Assembly (NCBI RefSeq): GCF_001570545.1
Contig: NZ_BBXD01000022.1
Location: forward strand, 1-64,000
Length of the DNA stretch: 64,000 nt
Origin: Herbidospora mongoliensis
GTDB taxonomy: Bacteria > Actinomycetota > Actinomycetes > Streptosporangiales > Streptosporangiaceae
Reading direction: 5' to 3'
Shown: one piece after another, positions 34,303-45,677 of the stretch
Numbering within the stretch: position 1 is the stretch's first letter
How the letters are laid out: every line of letters starts with the position of its first letter
The notes under the pieces: generated by a model
Databases searched by the model: none
What the model was told of the DNA's origin: nothing
What the model saw: only the letters and a program-made list of their open reading frames with translations
Made by a program: the position numbers and the translations under genes

Positions 34303-35232
34303 TCAGGTGCCGCTGGAGGTCTCCGGAGGGAAGGTGTGGCCGCTGCGGAGGAAGTCGCGCCACTTCTCCTGGTCGTATTTCTGGGGGTGGGTGTTCTTGA
34401 TGAACTCGACGACGGTGTCGACGAACCGCTCCGGCTGGTCGTGGTGGGGGAAGTGGCCTGTGCGGGGGAAGACGGACAGGCGGCTGCCGGGCATGGCCTG
34501 GTGGGCGACGGTCGCGTGGGTCGCGGGGATGACCGTGTCGTTGGCGCCCCAGATGATCAGTGTGGGCATGCCCGCCGTCAGGTAGCACCGGTCGAGCATC
34601 GTGATGACCTGGCCGCGCATGTCGACCCCGGCCCGCAGCGTCCGCAGGAACGCCTGCCGGGCGGTCATCGAGGTCAGGCCCTGATAGCGGGCCAGCACGT
34701 GGTCGAAGTCGGGGCCCATCCGCAGGCCTCGCTTCAGGAGGGGGGCGACCAGACGTACCAGACCTTGAACGGGGGCCGAGGTGGCGACGGCGAGGCCGGT
34801 TTCGGCGGCGAGGGGGCCGCTGGCGAGGCGGAGCAGGGGATGGACCTCGCGGCCGACGCCGCCGCTGCTGACCAGGACCATGCGTTCGCAGCGTTCGGGG
34901 AACTGGTAGGCGAACTGCATCGCGATGCCGCCGCCGAGGGAGTGGCCCACTACGGTGACCTCGTCGACGCCGAGGACGCCGAGGAGGTCGCGCATGCCGC
35001 ACGCGTAGGCCGCGACGCCGTAGTCGGCTCGCGGCTTGTCGGAGTCACCGTGTCCTAGCAGGTCAGGGGCTATCACCGTGTGGTGCTCGGCCAGCCTCTC
35101 CATTACGGGTTTCCACGTCTCGGAGCTGTCCGCTATGCCGTGGATCAGCAACAAGGGCGGTCCGCCACCGGCAATCCGGTACGCCCGCCTGTACCCGTGA
35201 ACGTCGAGGAAGCGCACCTCGCTACTGTCCAT
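34303..35232 (-). CDS. Alpha/beta hydrolase
   Basis: 309 residues from ATG 35232. Alpha/beta-hydrolase fold with the oxyanion segment LLLIHGIADSSETW, nucleophile GHSLGG, acid in IIWGANDTVIP and catalytic His in FPRTGHFPHHDQPE. The ester, epoxide or C-C substrate cannot be read from sequence. The open frame upstream of 35232 is antisense to glgX and is not part of the protein. Divergent from glgX. Confidence 0.9.
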   Translation of the reverse strand: MDSSEVRFLDVHGYRRAYRIAGGGPPLLLIHGIADSSETWKPVMERLAEHHTVIAPDLLGHGDSDKPRADYGVAAYACGMRDLLGVLGVDEVTVVGHSLGGGIAMQFAYQFPERCERMVLVSSGGVGREVHPLLRLASGPLAAETGLAVATSAPVQGLVRLVAPLLKRGLRMGPDFDHVLARYQGLTSMTARQAFLRTLRAGVDMRGQVITMLDRCYLTAGMPTLIIWGANDTVIPATHATVAHQAMPGSRLSVFPRTGHFPHHDQPERFVDTVVEFIKNTHPQKYDQEKWRDFLRSGHTFPPETSSGT

Positions 35233-35364
35233 ACAAGAGTGTTCTGCCAGGTTGTTGCCCGTTTGTAACGCGCCCGTTTCCCCACGAAACCGAGGTTTTC
35301 CCGGCCCGTGGGAGTAACTCGCGATATGCGGGCAAAGAGAGTTCCCGCGATGGAGCATATGAAG

Positions 35365-37461
<2,097 letters not shown>

Positions 37462-37499
37462 CGTTTCTGCACTCTGAGGAGCGGGGTAAGGGGCCCATC

Positions 37500-39680
37500 G
37501 TGACGTCGACCTACCGTGTCCAGCTCACGCCTGAATTCGGCTTCGAAGCGCTCTCCGAGCTGACCGGTTACCTGCGCGATCTCGGCGTCGGCGGCATCTA
37601 TCTGTCGCCGACGCTCCAGGCGGTCGCCGGCTCCCAGCACGGCTACGACGTCACCGACCACTCGCGCGTCCGCGCCGAGTTCGGTGGCGTCAAGGGCCTC
37701 AGGGCGCTGGCCGGGCAGGGGTTCTCGATCGTGGCCGACATCGTGCCGAACCACATGACGGTGCCGGTGCCCGAGTCGGACAACGCCCAGCTCTGGTCGG
37801 TTCTCCAGCTCGGTCCCGAATCCCCTTACGCCGCCTGGTTCGACCTCACCTTCCCGGTCGCGCTGCCGGTGCTGGGCGAGAACCCGGAGTTCGTCGTCGA
37901 CGGCGAGGTGCTGCGCTACTGGGACCACGAGTTCCCGCTGCGTGCCGGAACCGCGGGCCTTCCACTCGACGAGCTTCTCGCGGCTCAGCACTACCGGCTC
38001 GTCCCCTGGACCGAACCGCCCGGTTACCGGCGCTTCTTCGACGTGTCGTCCCTGATCGGGGTGCGGGTCGAAGACGCCGAGGTGTTCGAGGCCACCCACC
38101 GGCTGACCCTCGACCTGATCGACGAGGGTGTCATCGACGGCCTGCGCGTCGACCACCCCGACGGCCTCGCCGATCCCCGGGGTTACCTTCGCCGGCTTCG
38201 TCAGTTCACGTCGGTGCCCGTTTGGGTGGAGAAGATCCTCATCGGCCGTGAGCGTCTTCCCACCGACTGGCCGTGCGAGGGCACGACCGGTTACGAGGCG
38301 CTCAACGCGATCACGCGGTTGTTCGTCGACCCGGCGGGCTCGGAGAAGTTGATCAAGACCTTCACGCAGCGCACCGGCGTCTCGGCCGACTATGACGCGG
38401 TCCGCTACGAGGCGAAGAAATACGTTATATCCCTGTTCTTTAGAGGTGAGGTCGACCGCCTCGAAAGCGCGCTCGGCGAACCCGGCCTCCGCGACGCGCT
38501 CGTCGAGATGCTGGCCGCGATGCCGGTCTACCGGGCCTACGTGAACCCGGGCGAACCCCCTTCGGCCGAGGCGATCCGCATCGTCGAGGGCGCCGCCGTC
38601 GAGGCGGGCCGCCGCACCGACCCCGGCGCCGTCGCCAGGGTCGCGCACCAGGTCCTGTACGGCCCCGACGAGGCCGTCACCCGCTTCCAGCAGACGTGCG
38701 GGCCGGTGATGGCGAAGGGCGTGGAAGACACCGCGCTCTACCGCTGGTTTCCGCTGGCCTGCCTGAACGAGGTCGGCGGCGAACCCGACCACTTCGCGGT
38801 CACCCCGGAGGAGTTCCACGCCTTCTGCGCCGTGATGACCCCGACGACCATGACGACGCTGTCGACCCACGACACCAAGCGCTCCGAGGACGTCCGGGCG
38901 CGCCTGGCGGTGCTGTCGGAGATACCCGACGTGTGGGCCGACGCGGTCGAGTCGTGGAGCGGCCAGGTCAGGTTCGACCCGGCCCTCGACTACCTGGCCT
39001 GGCAGTCGCTCATGGCGGCCTGGCCGATCGACGTCGACAGGTTCACGAACTACCTGCTCAAGGCCGCCCGCGAGGCCAAGACCGCGATCTCGTGGATCAA
39101 GCCCGACGACGTCTACGAGGCCGGGCTGCGCGACTTCTGCCGCAAGGCCGTCGAGGTCTGCGGCTTCTCGGTGGCCTCCTTCACCGCCGTGGTCGACCGG
39201 TACGCCCGCGCCAACTCGCTGGGGCAGAAGGTCGTCCAGCTCCTGATGCCGGGGATCCCCGACCTCTACCAGGGCAACGAGATCACCGACTTCTCCCTCG
39301 TCGACCCCGACAACCGGAGGCCGGTCGACTACGCGCTTCGCCGAGCCCTGCTGGAGAACCCCGACGACACGTGGGACGGGCAGAAACTCCGGACCGTGAC
39401 CGCCTGCCTACGTGCGAGAAAGCGGTTTACGGGTGATGAGTCCTATACGCCGATCGAGGCCGGCCGTAACGCCATCGCCTTCGCGCGCGGTGACAAGGCG
39501 GTGGCCGTGGCGACGCGGCTGCCCGCCGCACTGGAGCGGCGCGGCGGGTTCGGCGGCGACAGCGTCATGTTGCCGCCGGGCCGTTGGGAGTGCCTGCTGA
39601 CCGGGTCCGAACTCACCGGCCGGGTACCCCTGGCCCACCTGCTGTCCCGATTCCCCGTCGCCGTCCTGGAGAGCAGATGA
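37500..39680 (+). CDS. treY: Maltooligosyl trehalose synthase TreY
   Basis: 726 residues from GTG 37500 (AAGGGG 5-6 nt upstream), beginning TSTYRVQLTPEFGFEALSEL. GH13 motifs: ADIVPNHM, DGLRVDHPDGLADP (nucleophile Asp), VWVEKIL (acid Glu) and LSTHDTKRSEDVRAR. It turns the reducing-end glucose of maltodextrin into a trehalosyl (alpha,alpha-1,1) end. It begins 38 bp after glgX and overlaps treZ by ATGA, so all three are one operon. Confidence 0.95.
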   Translation: MTSTYRVQLTPEFGFEALSELTGYLRDLGVGGIYLSPTLQAVAGSQHGYDVTDHSRVRAEFGGVKGLRALAGQGFSIVADIVPNHMTVPVPESDNAQLWSVLQLGPESPYAAWFDLTFPVALPVLGENPEFVVDGEVLRYWDHEFPLRAGTAGLPLDELLAAQHYRLVPWTEPPGYRRFFDVSSLIGVRVEDAEVFEATHRLTLDLIDEGVIDGLRVDHPDGLADPRGYLRRLRQFTSVPVWVEKILIGRERLPTDWPCEGTTGYEALNAITRLFVDPAGSEKLIKTFTQRTGVSADYDAVRYEAKKYVISLFFRGEVDRLESALGEPGLRDALVEMLAAMPVYRAYVNPGEPPSAEAIRIVEGAAVEAGRRTDPGAVARVAHQVLYGPDEAVTRFQQTCGPVMAKGVEDTALYRWFPLACLNEVGGEPDHFAVTPEEFHAFCAVMTPTTMTTLSTHDTKRSEDVRARLAVLSEIPDVWADAVESWSGQVRFDPALDYLAWQSLMAAWPIDVDRFTNYLLKAAREAKTAISWIKPDDVYEAGLRDFCRKAVEVCGFSVASFTAVVDRYARANSLGQKVVQLLMPGIPDLYQGNEITDFSLVDPDNRRPVDYALRRALLENPDDTWDGQKLRTVTACLRARKRFTGDESYTPIEAGRNAIAFARGDKAVAVATRLPAALERRGGFGGDSVMLPPGRWECLLTGSELTGRVPLAHLLSRFPVAVLESR

Positions 39681-41362
39681 ACCAGTTCGAGGTGTGGGCG
39701 CCCACAGCGGCCCGCGTCGAGATCGAAAGTCGGGCCGGCCGTCACGACCTGACGGCCGACGGCGAGTGGTGGCGTGGCCCCCAACCCCCGCACGGCGCCG
39801 ACTACACCCTTTATGTCGACGGCGACGGCCCCTTCCCCGACCCGCGCACCCGCCGCCAGCCCGTCGGGGTCGAGGGCCCCAGCCGGGCCTACGACCACGC
39901 CCAGTTCACCTGGGGCGACCAGGACTGGCGCGGCAGGGACCTGCGCGGCGCGGTCGTCTACGAACTCCACATCGGCACGTTCACGCCCGAGGGGACCTTC
40001 GGCTCGGCCATCGCCAAGCTCGACCACCTGATCGACCTGGGCGTCGACTTCATCGAGATCATGCCGGTGGCGCCCGTACCGGGGAAACGGAACTGGGGCT
40101 ACGACGGCGTCGACCTGTGGGCGGTGCGGGAGGACTACGGCGGCCCCGACGGCCTGAAGACGCTGGTGGACGCCTGCCACCGCAACGGCATCGGCGTCAT
40201 CCTCGACGTCGTCTACAACCACCTCGGCCCGTCGGGCAACTACCTCAACAAGTTCGGGCCCTATTTACACGACTTCAAGGGCTCCTTCTGGGGCGACGCG
40301 GTCAACCTCGACGGGAGACACTCCGACGAGGTGCGCCGCTACTTCATCGAGAACGCCCTCCAGTGGCTGCGCGACTACCACATCGACGGCCTGCGGCTCG
40401 ACGCCGTGCACGCCCTGCACGACAAGCGGGCCGTCCACTTCCTGGAGGAGCTGGCCGGTGAGGTCGAGGTGCTCGCGGCCGTCCAGGGCCGGCCGCTGAC
40501 GCTGATCGCCGAGTCAGATCTCAACGACCCCGGCCTGATCACCCGATTCGGCCTGCACGCGACCTGGAACGACGACGTCCACCACGCCATCCACTCCAAC
40601 GTCACCGGCGAGACCCACGCCTACTACGCCGACTTCGGCGGCCCGGCGTCGCTGGCCAAGGTCCTGACCTCGGCCTACTTCCACGACGGCAGCTACTCCT
40701 CGTTCCGGGGCCGCTCCCACGGCCGCCCGGCGAGGGGCCTGCCGGGGTGGCGGTTCGTGGTGTCGGCGCAGAACCACGACCAGATCGGCAACCGCCCGGC
40801 CGGCGACCGGATGACCGTCGACCAGCTCTGGGTCGCCTCGGGACTTCTGCTGACCTCGCCCTTTACCCCGATGCTTTTCATGGGCGAGGAATGGGGCGCC
40901 TCGACGCCGTTCTATTTCTTCACCGACCATTTCGACCCCGCCCTTTCCGGCAACGAGGGAGAGCGCAGGGAAAGGGAGTTCAAGGACTTCGGATACGACT
41001 GGAAGGCGCCCGATCCGCAGGAGGAACTGACGTTCCGGAGATCGAAACTCGACTGGGCCGAGAACGCGGAAGAGGAACACGGCGCCCTGCTCGGCTGGTA
41101 CCGCGACCTGATCGCGCTCCGCAAGTCCCACCCCGACCTGGCCGACCCCCGCTTCGAACTGGTCAAGGTCGACTACGACGACACCCGCCACTGGGTGGTG
41201 ATCGAACGCGGCTCGCTCCGCATCGCGGCCAACCTGGGGGAGAGCTCGGTGCCGGTCCGGGTCCCCGAGGGACACGTGCTGCTGGCCTCCGACGAGGCGA
41301 TCACGTTGACCGGGCCGGATCTCTATCTGCCGCCGCTGTCGCTGGCGGTCATCCAGGTGTGA
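39677..41362 (+). CDS. treZ: Maltooligosyltrehalose trehalohydrolase TreZ
   Basis: 561 residues, ATG 39677 overlapping the treY stop. N-terminal beta-sandwich (FEVWAPTAARVEIE), GH13 barrel with VYELHIGTFTPEGTF, DGLRLDAVHALHD (nucleophile), LIAESDLNDP (acid), AQNHDQIGNRP, and a C-terminal beta domain. It releases trehalose from TreY product. The last 14 bp overlap the convergent sulfatase gene. Confidence 0.95.
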   Translation: MNQFEVWAPTAARVEIESRAGRHDLTADGEWWRGPQPPHGADYTLYVDGDGPFPDPRTRRQPVGVEGPSRAYDHAQFTWGDQDWRGRDLRGAVVYELHIGTFTPEGTFGSAIAKLDHLIDLGVDFIEIMPVAPVPGKRNWGYDGVDLWAVREDYGGPDGLKTLVDACHRNGIGVILDVVYNHLGPSGNYLNKFGPYLHDFKGSFWGDAVNLDGRHSDEVRRYFIENALQWLRDYHIDGLRLDAVHALHDKRAVHFLEELAGEVEVLAAVQGRPLTLIAESDLNDPGLITRFGLHATWNDDVHHAIHSNVTGETHAYYADFGGPASLAKVLTSAYFHDGSYSSFRGRSHGRPARGLPGWRFVVSAQNHDQIGNRPAGDRMTVDQLWVASGLLLTSPFTPMLFMGEEWGASTPFYFFTDHFDPALSGNEGERREREFKDFGYDWKAPDPQEELTFRRSKLDWAENAEEEHGALLGWYRDLIALRKSHPDLADPRFELVKVDYDDTRHWVVIERGSLRIAANLGESSVPVRVPEGHVLLASDEAITLTGPDLYLPPLSLAVIQV

Positions 41363-43154
41363 CCACTGCGAATCCGGGGTCGGGGTCGTCGAGCAGGGAC
41401 AGCAGCCGGGTCAGCACGGCCGGGTCGCCTTCGTGGTCGCCCGGCGCCGCTCCGTTGATCACCTGGAGGAATTCCAGCTTGCTCAGGCGGAGCCGCAGGT
41501 CCGCCGGGCCGCCAGGGCTGATGATCAGGGCGCCGTTCGACAGGGTGGTCCGGCGGTGCTCGCCGGTGTCGGTGAGGTTCCAGTCGATCGACAGGGTCTC
41601 GTTCCAGGCCTTCGGGCCGTTCACCCTGATCGCGACCGCGTCGAGCAGCTGGTCGAGGGTGAGTGCGGTCAGCACGTCGGGCGCGGCCGTGTCGGCCCCG
41701 GACGGGAAGGTGCGCCGGGCGGTGAGTTCGAGGGCGGCGGTCAGGTAGAAGTTGCGCCAGACGCCGTTCTCGGCGTGCTGGCCCAGGCGGGTGTAGACCT
41801 CGGTGAGCCTTCTGCGGGCCTCGGCGTGCGCGGGGGCGGCGAAGACGGCGTGATTGAGCAGGGTGGCGGCGAATCTGAGGTCGCCGTCCTGGATGTAGCG
41901 GGTGGCCATCGCGACGGTGGCCGAGGGGCCGCCGAGGCATTCGACGTAGCGTTTCGACTGCTCGACCGGCGGGTGTTCCCACAGGTGGGCGGGGTTGCCG
42001 TCGAACCAGCCGAGGTAGCGCTGGTAGATCGCCTTCACGTTGTGGCTGACCGAGCCGTAGTAGCCGCGGGTGTTCCAGGCGGTCTCCAGGCCGGGCGGGA
42101 GCTCCATCCGCTCGGCGATCTCCGAGGCGGTGAGTCCCTGGTTGATCATTCGCAGGGTCTGGTCGTGGAGATAGGCGTACAGATCCCGCTGTTCCTGGAC
42201 GAGTCTCGTGATTCGCTCGCGGCCCCATGTCGGCCAGTGGTGGGAGGCGAAGGCGACCTCGGCGTGCGGGACGAACAGGTCGAGGACCTGGTTGAGGTAG
42301 CGGGACCACATGCGCGCGTCCCTGACCTGGGCGCCGCGCAGGGTGCCGAGGTTGTGCTGGGTGTGGGTGGCGTTCTCGGCCAGGCAGACGGCGTGCATCT
42401 CGGGGAGCAGCAGGTTCATCTCCGCCGGGGCCTCGGTGCCGGGGGTGAGCTGGAAGACGATCCGGACGCCGTCGACCGTTTCGAGCTGGCCCGTCGTGGT
42501 GACGTCGATCGTCGGCGGGAGCAGGCTGACCGTGCCCTGCGAGGCGGCCAGGCCCAGGCCGCAGCCGATCTGGCCCTCGGGGGAGACGGGGAGCGCCATG
42601 CCGTACATGTAGACGCCCCGGCGGGTCATGGCGGTGCCGGCGTAGACGTTCTCGGCGACGGCGTGCTCCATGAATCCGGCCGGGGCGATGATCGGGATGT
42701 CCCGGCCGTCGGTGACGCCCCGGACGCCGCCGTAGTGGTCGACGTGGGAGTGGGTGTAGATCACGCCGGTGACCGGGCGGTCGCCTCTTTCCGACCGGTA
42801 GAGCTGCAGGGCCGCAGCGGCGCATTCGGTCGAGAGCAGCGGGTCGATGACGATCACGCCGCGCTCGCCCTCGACGAGGGTCATGTTGGACAGGTCGAGG
42901 CCGCGTACCTGCCAGACGCCCTCGGTGACCTCGTAGAGTCCCTGCCGGGCGCACAGGCGGCTCTGCCGCCAGAGGCTCGGGTCGGCCGAGGCGGGGGTGT
43001 CGTGCTCCAGGAATCGGTAGGCGTCGGCGTTCCAGACGATCCGGCCGTCGGCCGACCTGATCAGCGCCGGATCGAGGCGGGCCTTGAAGCCCCGGTCGGC
43101 GTCGGCGAAGTCGGTCTGGTCGTGGAAGGGAAGGTCGGCCATGAAAACGGACAT
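41349..43154 (-). CDS. Alkyl sulfatase (SdsA/BDS1-like)
   Basis: 601 residues. MBL-fold motif THSHVDHYGG followed by EAPAEMNLLLPEMHAVCLAEN and the alkylsulfatase dimerisation and SCP2-like C-terminal domains (about 380-600). These enzymes hydrolyse primary alkyl sulfates such as SDS. Start ATG 43154 is kept; ATG 43142 (MADLPFHD) is an alternative with G-rich sequence upstream. No signal peptide visible, so probably cytosolic here, while the Pseudomonas enzyme is exported. Confidence 0.9.
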   Translation of the reverse strand: MSVFMADLPFHDQTDFADADRGFKARLDPALIRSADGRIVWNADAYRFLEHDTPASADPSLWRQSRLCARQGLYEVTEGVWQVRGLDLSNMTLVEGERGVIVIDPLLSTECAAAALQLYRSERGDRPVTGVIYTHSHVDHYGGVRGVTDGRDIPIIAPAGFMEHAVAENVYAGTAMTRRGVYMYGMALPVSPEGQIGCGLGLAASQGTVSLLPPTIDVTTTGQLETVDGVRIVFQLTPGTEAPAEMNLLLPEMHAVCLAENATHTQHNLGTLRGAQVRDARMWSRYLNQVLDLFVPHAEVAFASHHWPTWGRERITRLVQEQRDLYAYLHDQTLRMINQGLTASEIAERMELPPGLETAWNTRGYYGSVSHNVKAIYQRYLGWFDGNPAHLWEHPPVEQSKRYVECLGGPSATVAMATRYIQDGDLRFAATLLNHAVFAAPAHAEARRRLTEVYTRLGQHAENGVWRNFYLTAALELTARRTFPSGADTAAPDVLTALTLDQLLDAVAIRVNGPKAWNETLSIDWNLTDTGEHRRTTLSNGALIISPGGPADLRLRLSKLEFLQVINGAAPGDHEGDPAVLTRLLSLLDDPDPGFAVVTPG

Positions 43155-43188
43155 TCCCCCCGGAACGTAACGCTACCGCCCGGTAACT

Positions 43189-43701
43189 TCAAGACTTGCT
43201 CGCGTCGGGACGCATCGGGGGGCAGGCGCCGCCCGGCGTGGTCGCCAGCTCGAAGTGCCAGATCTCGTTCGCGTACGTCTGGCAGAGGCCGTATTCCGCG
43301 CCGTGCCTGCTGAGCCAGTCGTCGGCGTCGGTGGGGCCGACGTCGACGGCGTCGCCGGTGACGTGGTGGGAGCGCTCGGGGGTGCTGACGTAGCGGCGGG
43401 CCTCCTGCTCACTGCCGTACTTGGTGATCGCCTCCTCGTACAGCTGCCGCTGGTAGCGCTCGCTGCGCCAGGCGGTGGTCAGGAACATCGGGACGCCGGC
43501 GGTGGCGGCGTCGCGGGCCGCTTCCCGCACGGCCCGCAGGAGGGCGGGGTCCAGTTCGGCTATCGCGGGCAACCGCGTGTCGAACGGGGAGATGTGCGCT
43601 CCGTCGGCCACGAATCCGTCGTCGACGCCGACGGCGTCATCCGGGAGTGCCACGAGGGTCAGAGCGAGGGCGACGAGCAGGGTCACGGGCCATCGGTACA
43701 T
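43189..43701 (-). CDS. M15 peptidase, D-Ala-D-Ala carboxypeptidase-like (VanY)
   Basis: 170 residues. N-terminal signal or anchor helix (WPVTLLVALALTLVALP), then an M15B domain with FLTTAWRSERYQRQLY, metal motif SHHVTGDAVDVG and EIWHFEL. Such enzymes trim the terminal D-Ala of peptidoglycan stem peptides outside the membrane. The gene lies 69 bp downstream of the CseBC-like two-component genes on the same strand, so it may be one of their outputs. Confidence 0.9.
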   Translation of the reverse strand: MYRWPVTLLVALALTLVALPDDAVGVDDGFVADGAHISPFDTRLPAIAELDPALLRAVREAARDAATAGVPMFLTTAWRSERYQRQLYEEAITKYGSEQEARRYVSTPERSHHVTGDAVDVGPTDADDWLSRHGAEYGLCQTYANEIWHFELATTPGGACPPMRPDASKS

Positions 43702-43770
43702 GTGTTCAGGCTGGTCGGGGCAGGTGTCGAGACCGTGGAAGCCGGGTATCGGCGGCCGCTTGACCGTGTA

Positions 43771-44928
43771 TCAGTTCAGTCGCACGCGGGCGACCGCGCC
43801 GCCGTCCGGATCGTTGCCGAAGGTGAGCCGGGCCCCGATGACGGCCGCCTGCCCGGCGGCGATGGTCAGGCCGAGGCCGTGCCCCCGGCCGCGTTCGCTC
43901 GCCCCGGTGCGGAATCGCTGCGGCCCCTCGGCCAGCAGCGACTCCGGGAAACCCGGCCCGTGGTCGCGGACGACGATCGTCGTGCCCGCCACCCGCACCT
44001 CGACCGGGGCCAGCCCGTGGCGGTGGGCGTTGACGACCAGGTTGGCGAGGATGCGGTCGAGACGGCGGGGATCGGTGACGGCGACCGGTTCGCCCTCCAC
44101 GGTGATCTCGGACGGCAGGCCCGTGCGGCGCAGGCAGTCGGCGGTGAACGGGCCCAACGGCACCGGGATCCGGTCGGCGGATTCGGCGCCCGCGTCCAGC
44201 CGGGAGATCTCCAGCAGGTTCTCCACCAGGGTGCGCAGCACCCCCACCCGGTCGCGGACCAGGTCGGTCGCCTCGCCCTCCGGCAGGAGCTCGGCGGAGG
44301 TGACCAGGCCCATCAGCGGGGTGCGCAGCTCGTGGGCGACGTCGGCGGTGAAGCGCTGCTCGACGCGCAGGCGGTCGTGCAGGGCGCCGGCCATCGTGTC
44401 GACGGCGGTCGCGATGTCGGTGATCTCGTCGCGGCCGTGTGCTGGCCCGGTCCGGGCGTCCAGGTCGCCCTCGGTGATGCGGCGGGCGGTGCGGGCCACC
44501 CGGCGAAGGCGGCGGTTGGGCAGCTCGGCGGCCAGGGCCGCCAGGGGGACGACCACCCCCAGGACGCCCAGCGAGGCGAGCACGATGTGCCGGTCGAGGG
44601 CGCGCAGGTTGCGCAGGTCGGTGCCCATGTCGACCTTGACCGCCCTGGTGCCGGTGGCCGCCCACATCCAGGGGGTGTCAGGGGCGCTGTCGTCGTACCA
44701 GGTGGCGATGTCGCCGGCGCCCTTGAGCCGGGAAATCAGTTCGGGCGGCGGGGCTTCCGAGCCGCCGGGCTCGGTCAGCAGAGCGGTGACGGCCTGCTCC
44801 CGGCCCACCGTCATCCCCCGGTCCACGGTGCTCCGGTGCACCAGGACGCCGACCGCGAGCGCCACCACGCCGGACGCGACGGCGACCAGGGCTGCGACCT
44901 GCCAGCGCAGGGATCTCCATCGGGGCAT
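43771..44928 (-). CDS. Sensor histidine kinase, CseC-like
   Basis: 385 residues from ATG 44928, 1 bp after the response-regulator stop. Two membrane helices (about 10-30 and 120-140) flank an extracellular loop; then HAMP (RITEGDLDARTGPAHGRDEI), H-box FTADVAHELRTPLMG, N-box LDRILANLVVNAHRHG and G-box VRDHGPGFPES...RGHGLGL. By its partner it resembles CseC, the cell-envelope stress sensor of Streptomyces. The SigE-CseA genes that accompany CseBC there are not present. Confidence 0.9.
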   Translation of the reverse strand: MPRWRSLRWQVAALVAVASGVVALAVGVLVHRSTVDRGMTVGREQAVTALLTEPGGSEAPPPELISRLKGAGDIATWYDDSAPDTPWMWAATGTRAVKVDMGTDLRNLRALDRHIVLASLGVLGVVVPLAALAAELPNRRLRRVARTARRITEGDLDARTGPAHGRDEITDIATAVDTMAGALHDRLRVEQRFTADVAHELRTPLMGLVTSAELLPEGEATDLVRDRVGVLRTLVENLLEISRLDAGAESADRIPVPLGPFTADCLRRTGLPSEITVEGEPVAVTDPRRLDRILANLVVNAHRHGLAPVEVRVAGTTIVVRDHGPGFPESLLAEGPQRFRTGASERGRGHGLGLTIAAGQAAVIGARLTFGNDPDGGAVARVRLN

Positions 44929-44929
44929 G

Positions 44930-45592
44930 TCAGCGCCGCAGCTTGTAGCCGAAGCCGCGGACGGTCTCGACGCGGTCGGGGCCGACCTTCCTGCGCAGCC
45001 GCTGGACGCACAGGTCGACGACGCGGCTGTCGCCGTCCCAGCCGTAGTCCCAGACATTGCGCAGCAGCGTCTGGCGGTCCAGGACGATGCCGGGATTGGC
45101 GGCGAACTCCAGCAGCAGCCGCAACTCGGTGGGGGCCAGGGAGATCTGCTCGCCCGCGACGTACACCTCCAGCGCCTCGGGATCGACGGTCAGGTCGCCG
45201 AAGACGAGCCGGGGGGTGTCCGGGACGGGGGTCGCGCGGCGCAGCAGCGCCCGGATCCTGGCCACCAGCACGGAGGTGTCGGCGGGCTTGACGACGTAGT
45301 CGTCGGCGCCGGCCTCCAGGCCGGACACGACGTCGAGGGCGTCGCCGCGGGCCGACATCATCAGGATCGGGACCAGGCTGGACTCGCGGACCCGGCGGCA
45401 CAGGCCGATGCCGTCCAGGCCGGGCAGCATCACGTCGAGCAGGAGGAGATCGGGGTCCGCGGCGCGGAAGAGCTCCAGGCCGGTCAGGCCGTCGGCCGCC
45501 GAGACGACGCGGTAGCCGTAGCGCTCCAGGGCCATGCCGACCGATCGGCGGATCACCTCGTCGTCTTCCACGAGAAGCACCGAAACCGACAT
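44930..45592 (-). CDS. Response regulator, CseB-like
   Basis: 220 residues. Receiver domain (LLVEDDEVIR, LLLLDVMLPGLDG, YVVKPAD) and OmpR-type winged helix. The C terminus VWDYGWDGDSRVVDLCVQRLRRK...VETVRGFGYKLRR is very close to the CseB pattern as I recall it. In Streptomyces CseB activates sigE on envelope damage. Here the next genes are its kinase and an M15 D-Ala peptidase. Confidence 0.92.
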   Translation of the reverse strand: MSVSVLLVEDDEVIRRSVGMALERYGYRVVSAADGLTGLELFRAADPDLLLLDVMLPGLDGIGLCRRVRESSLVPILMMSARGDALDVVSGLEAGADDYVVKPADTSVLVARIRALLRRATPVPDTPRLVFGDLTVDPEALEVYVAGEQISLAPTELRLLLEFAANPGIVLDRQTLLRNVWDYGWDGDSRVVDLCVQRLRRKVGPDRVETVRGFGYKLRR

Positions 45593-45677
45593 TGATCTCC
45601 AATGACACAGGAACAGGTCAGAAAGAGACTATGGCGGGCGCGCAGCCGTTCCGCCTCGGCCGTGTATCAGGCGTGAA

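Noticed and set aside
43362-43380. Further CebR-like site (TGGGAGCGCTCGGG)
   Set aside because: Two mismatches and inside the M15 peptidase coding sequence.
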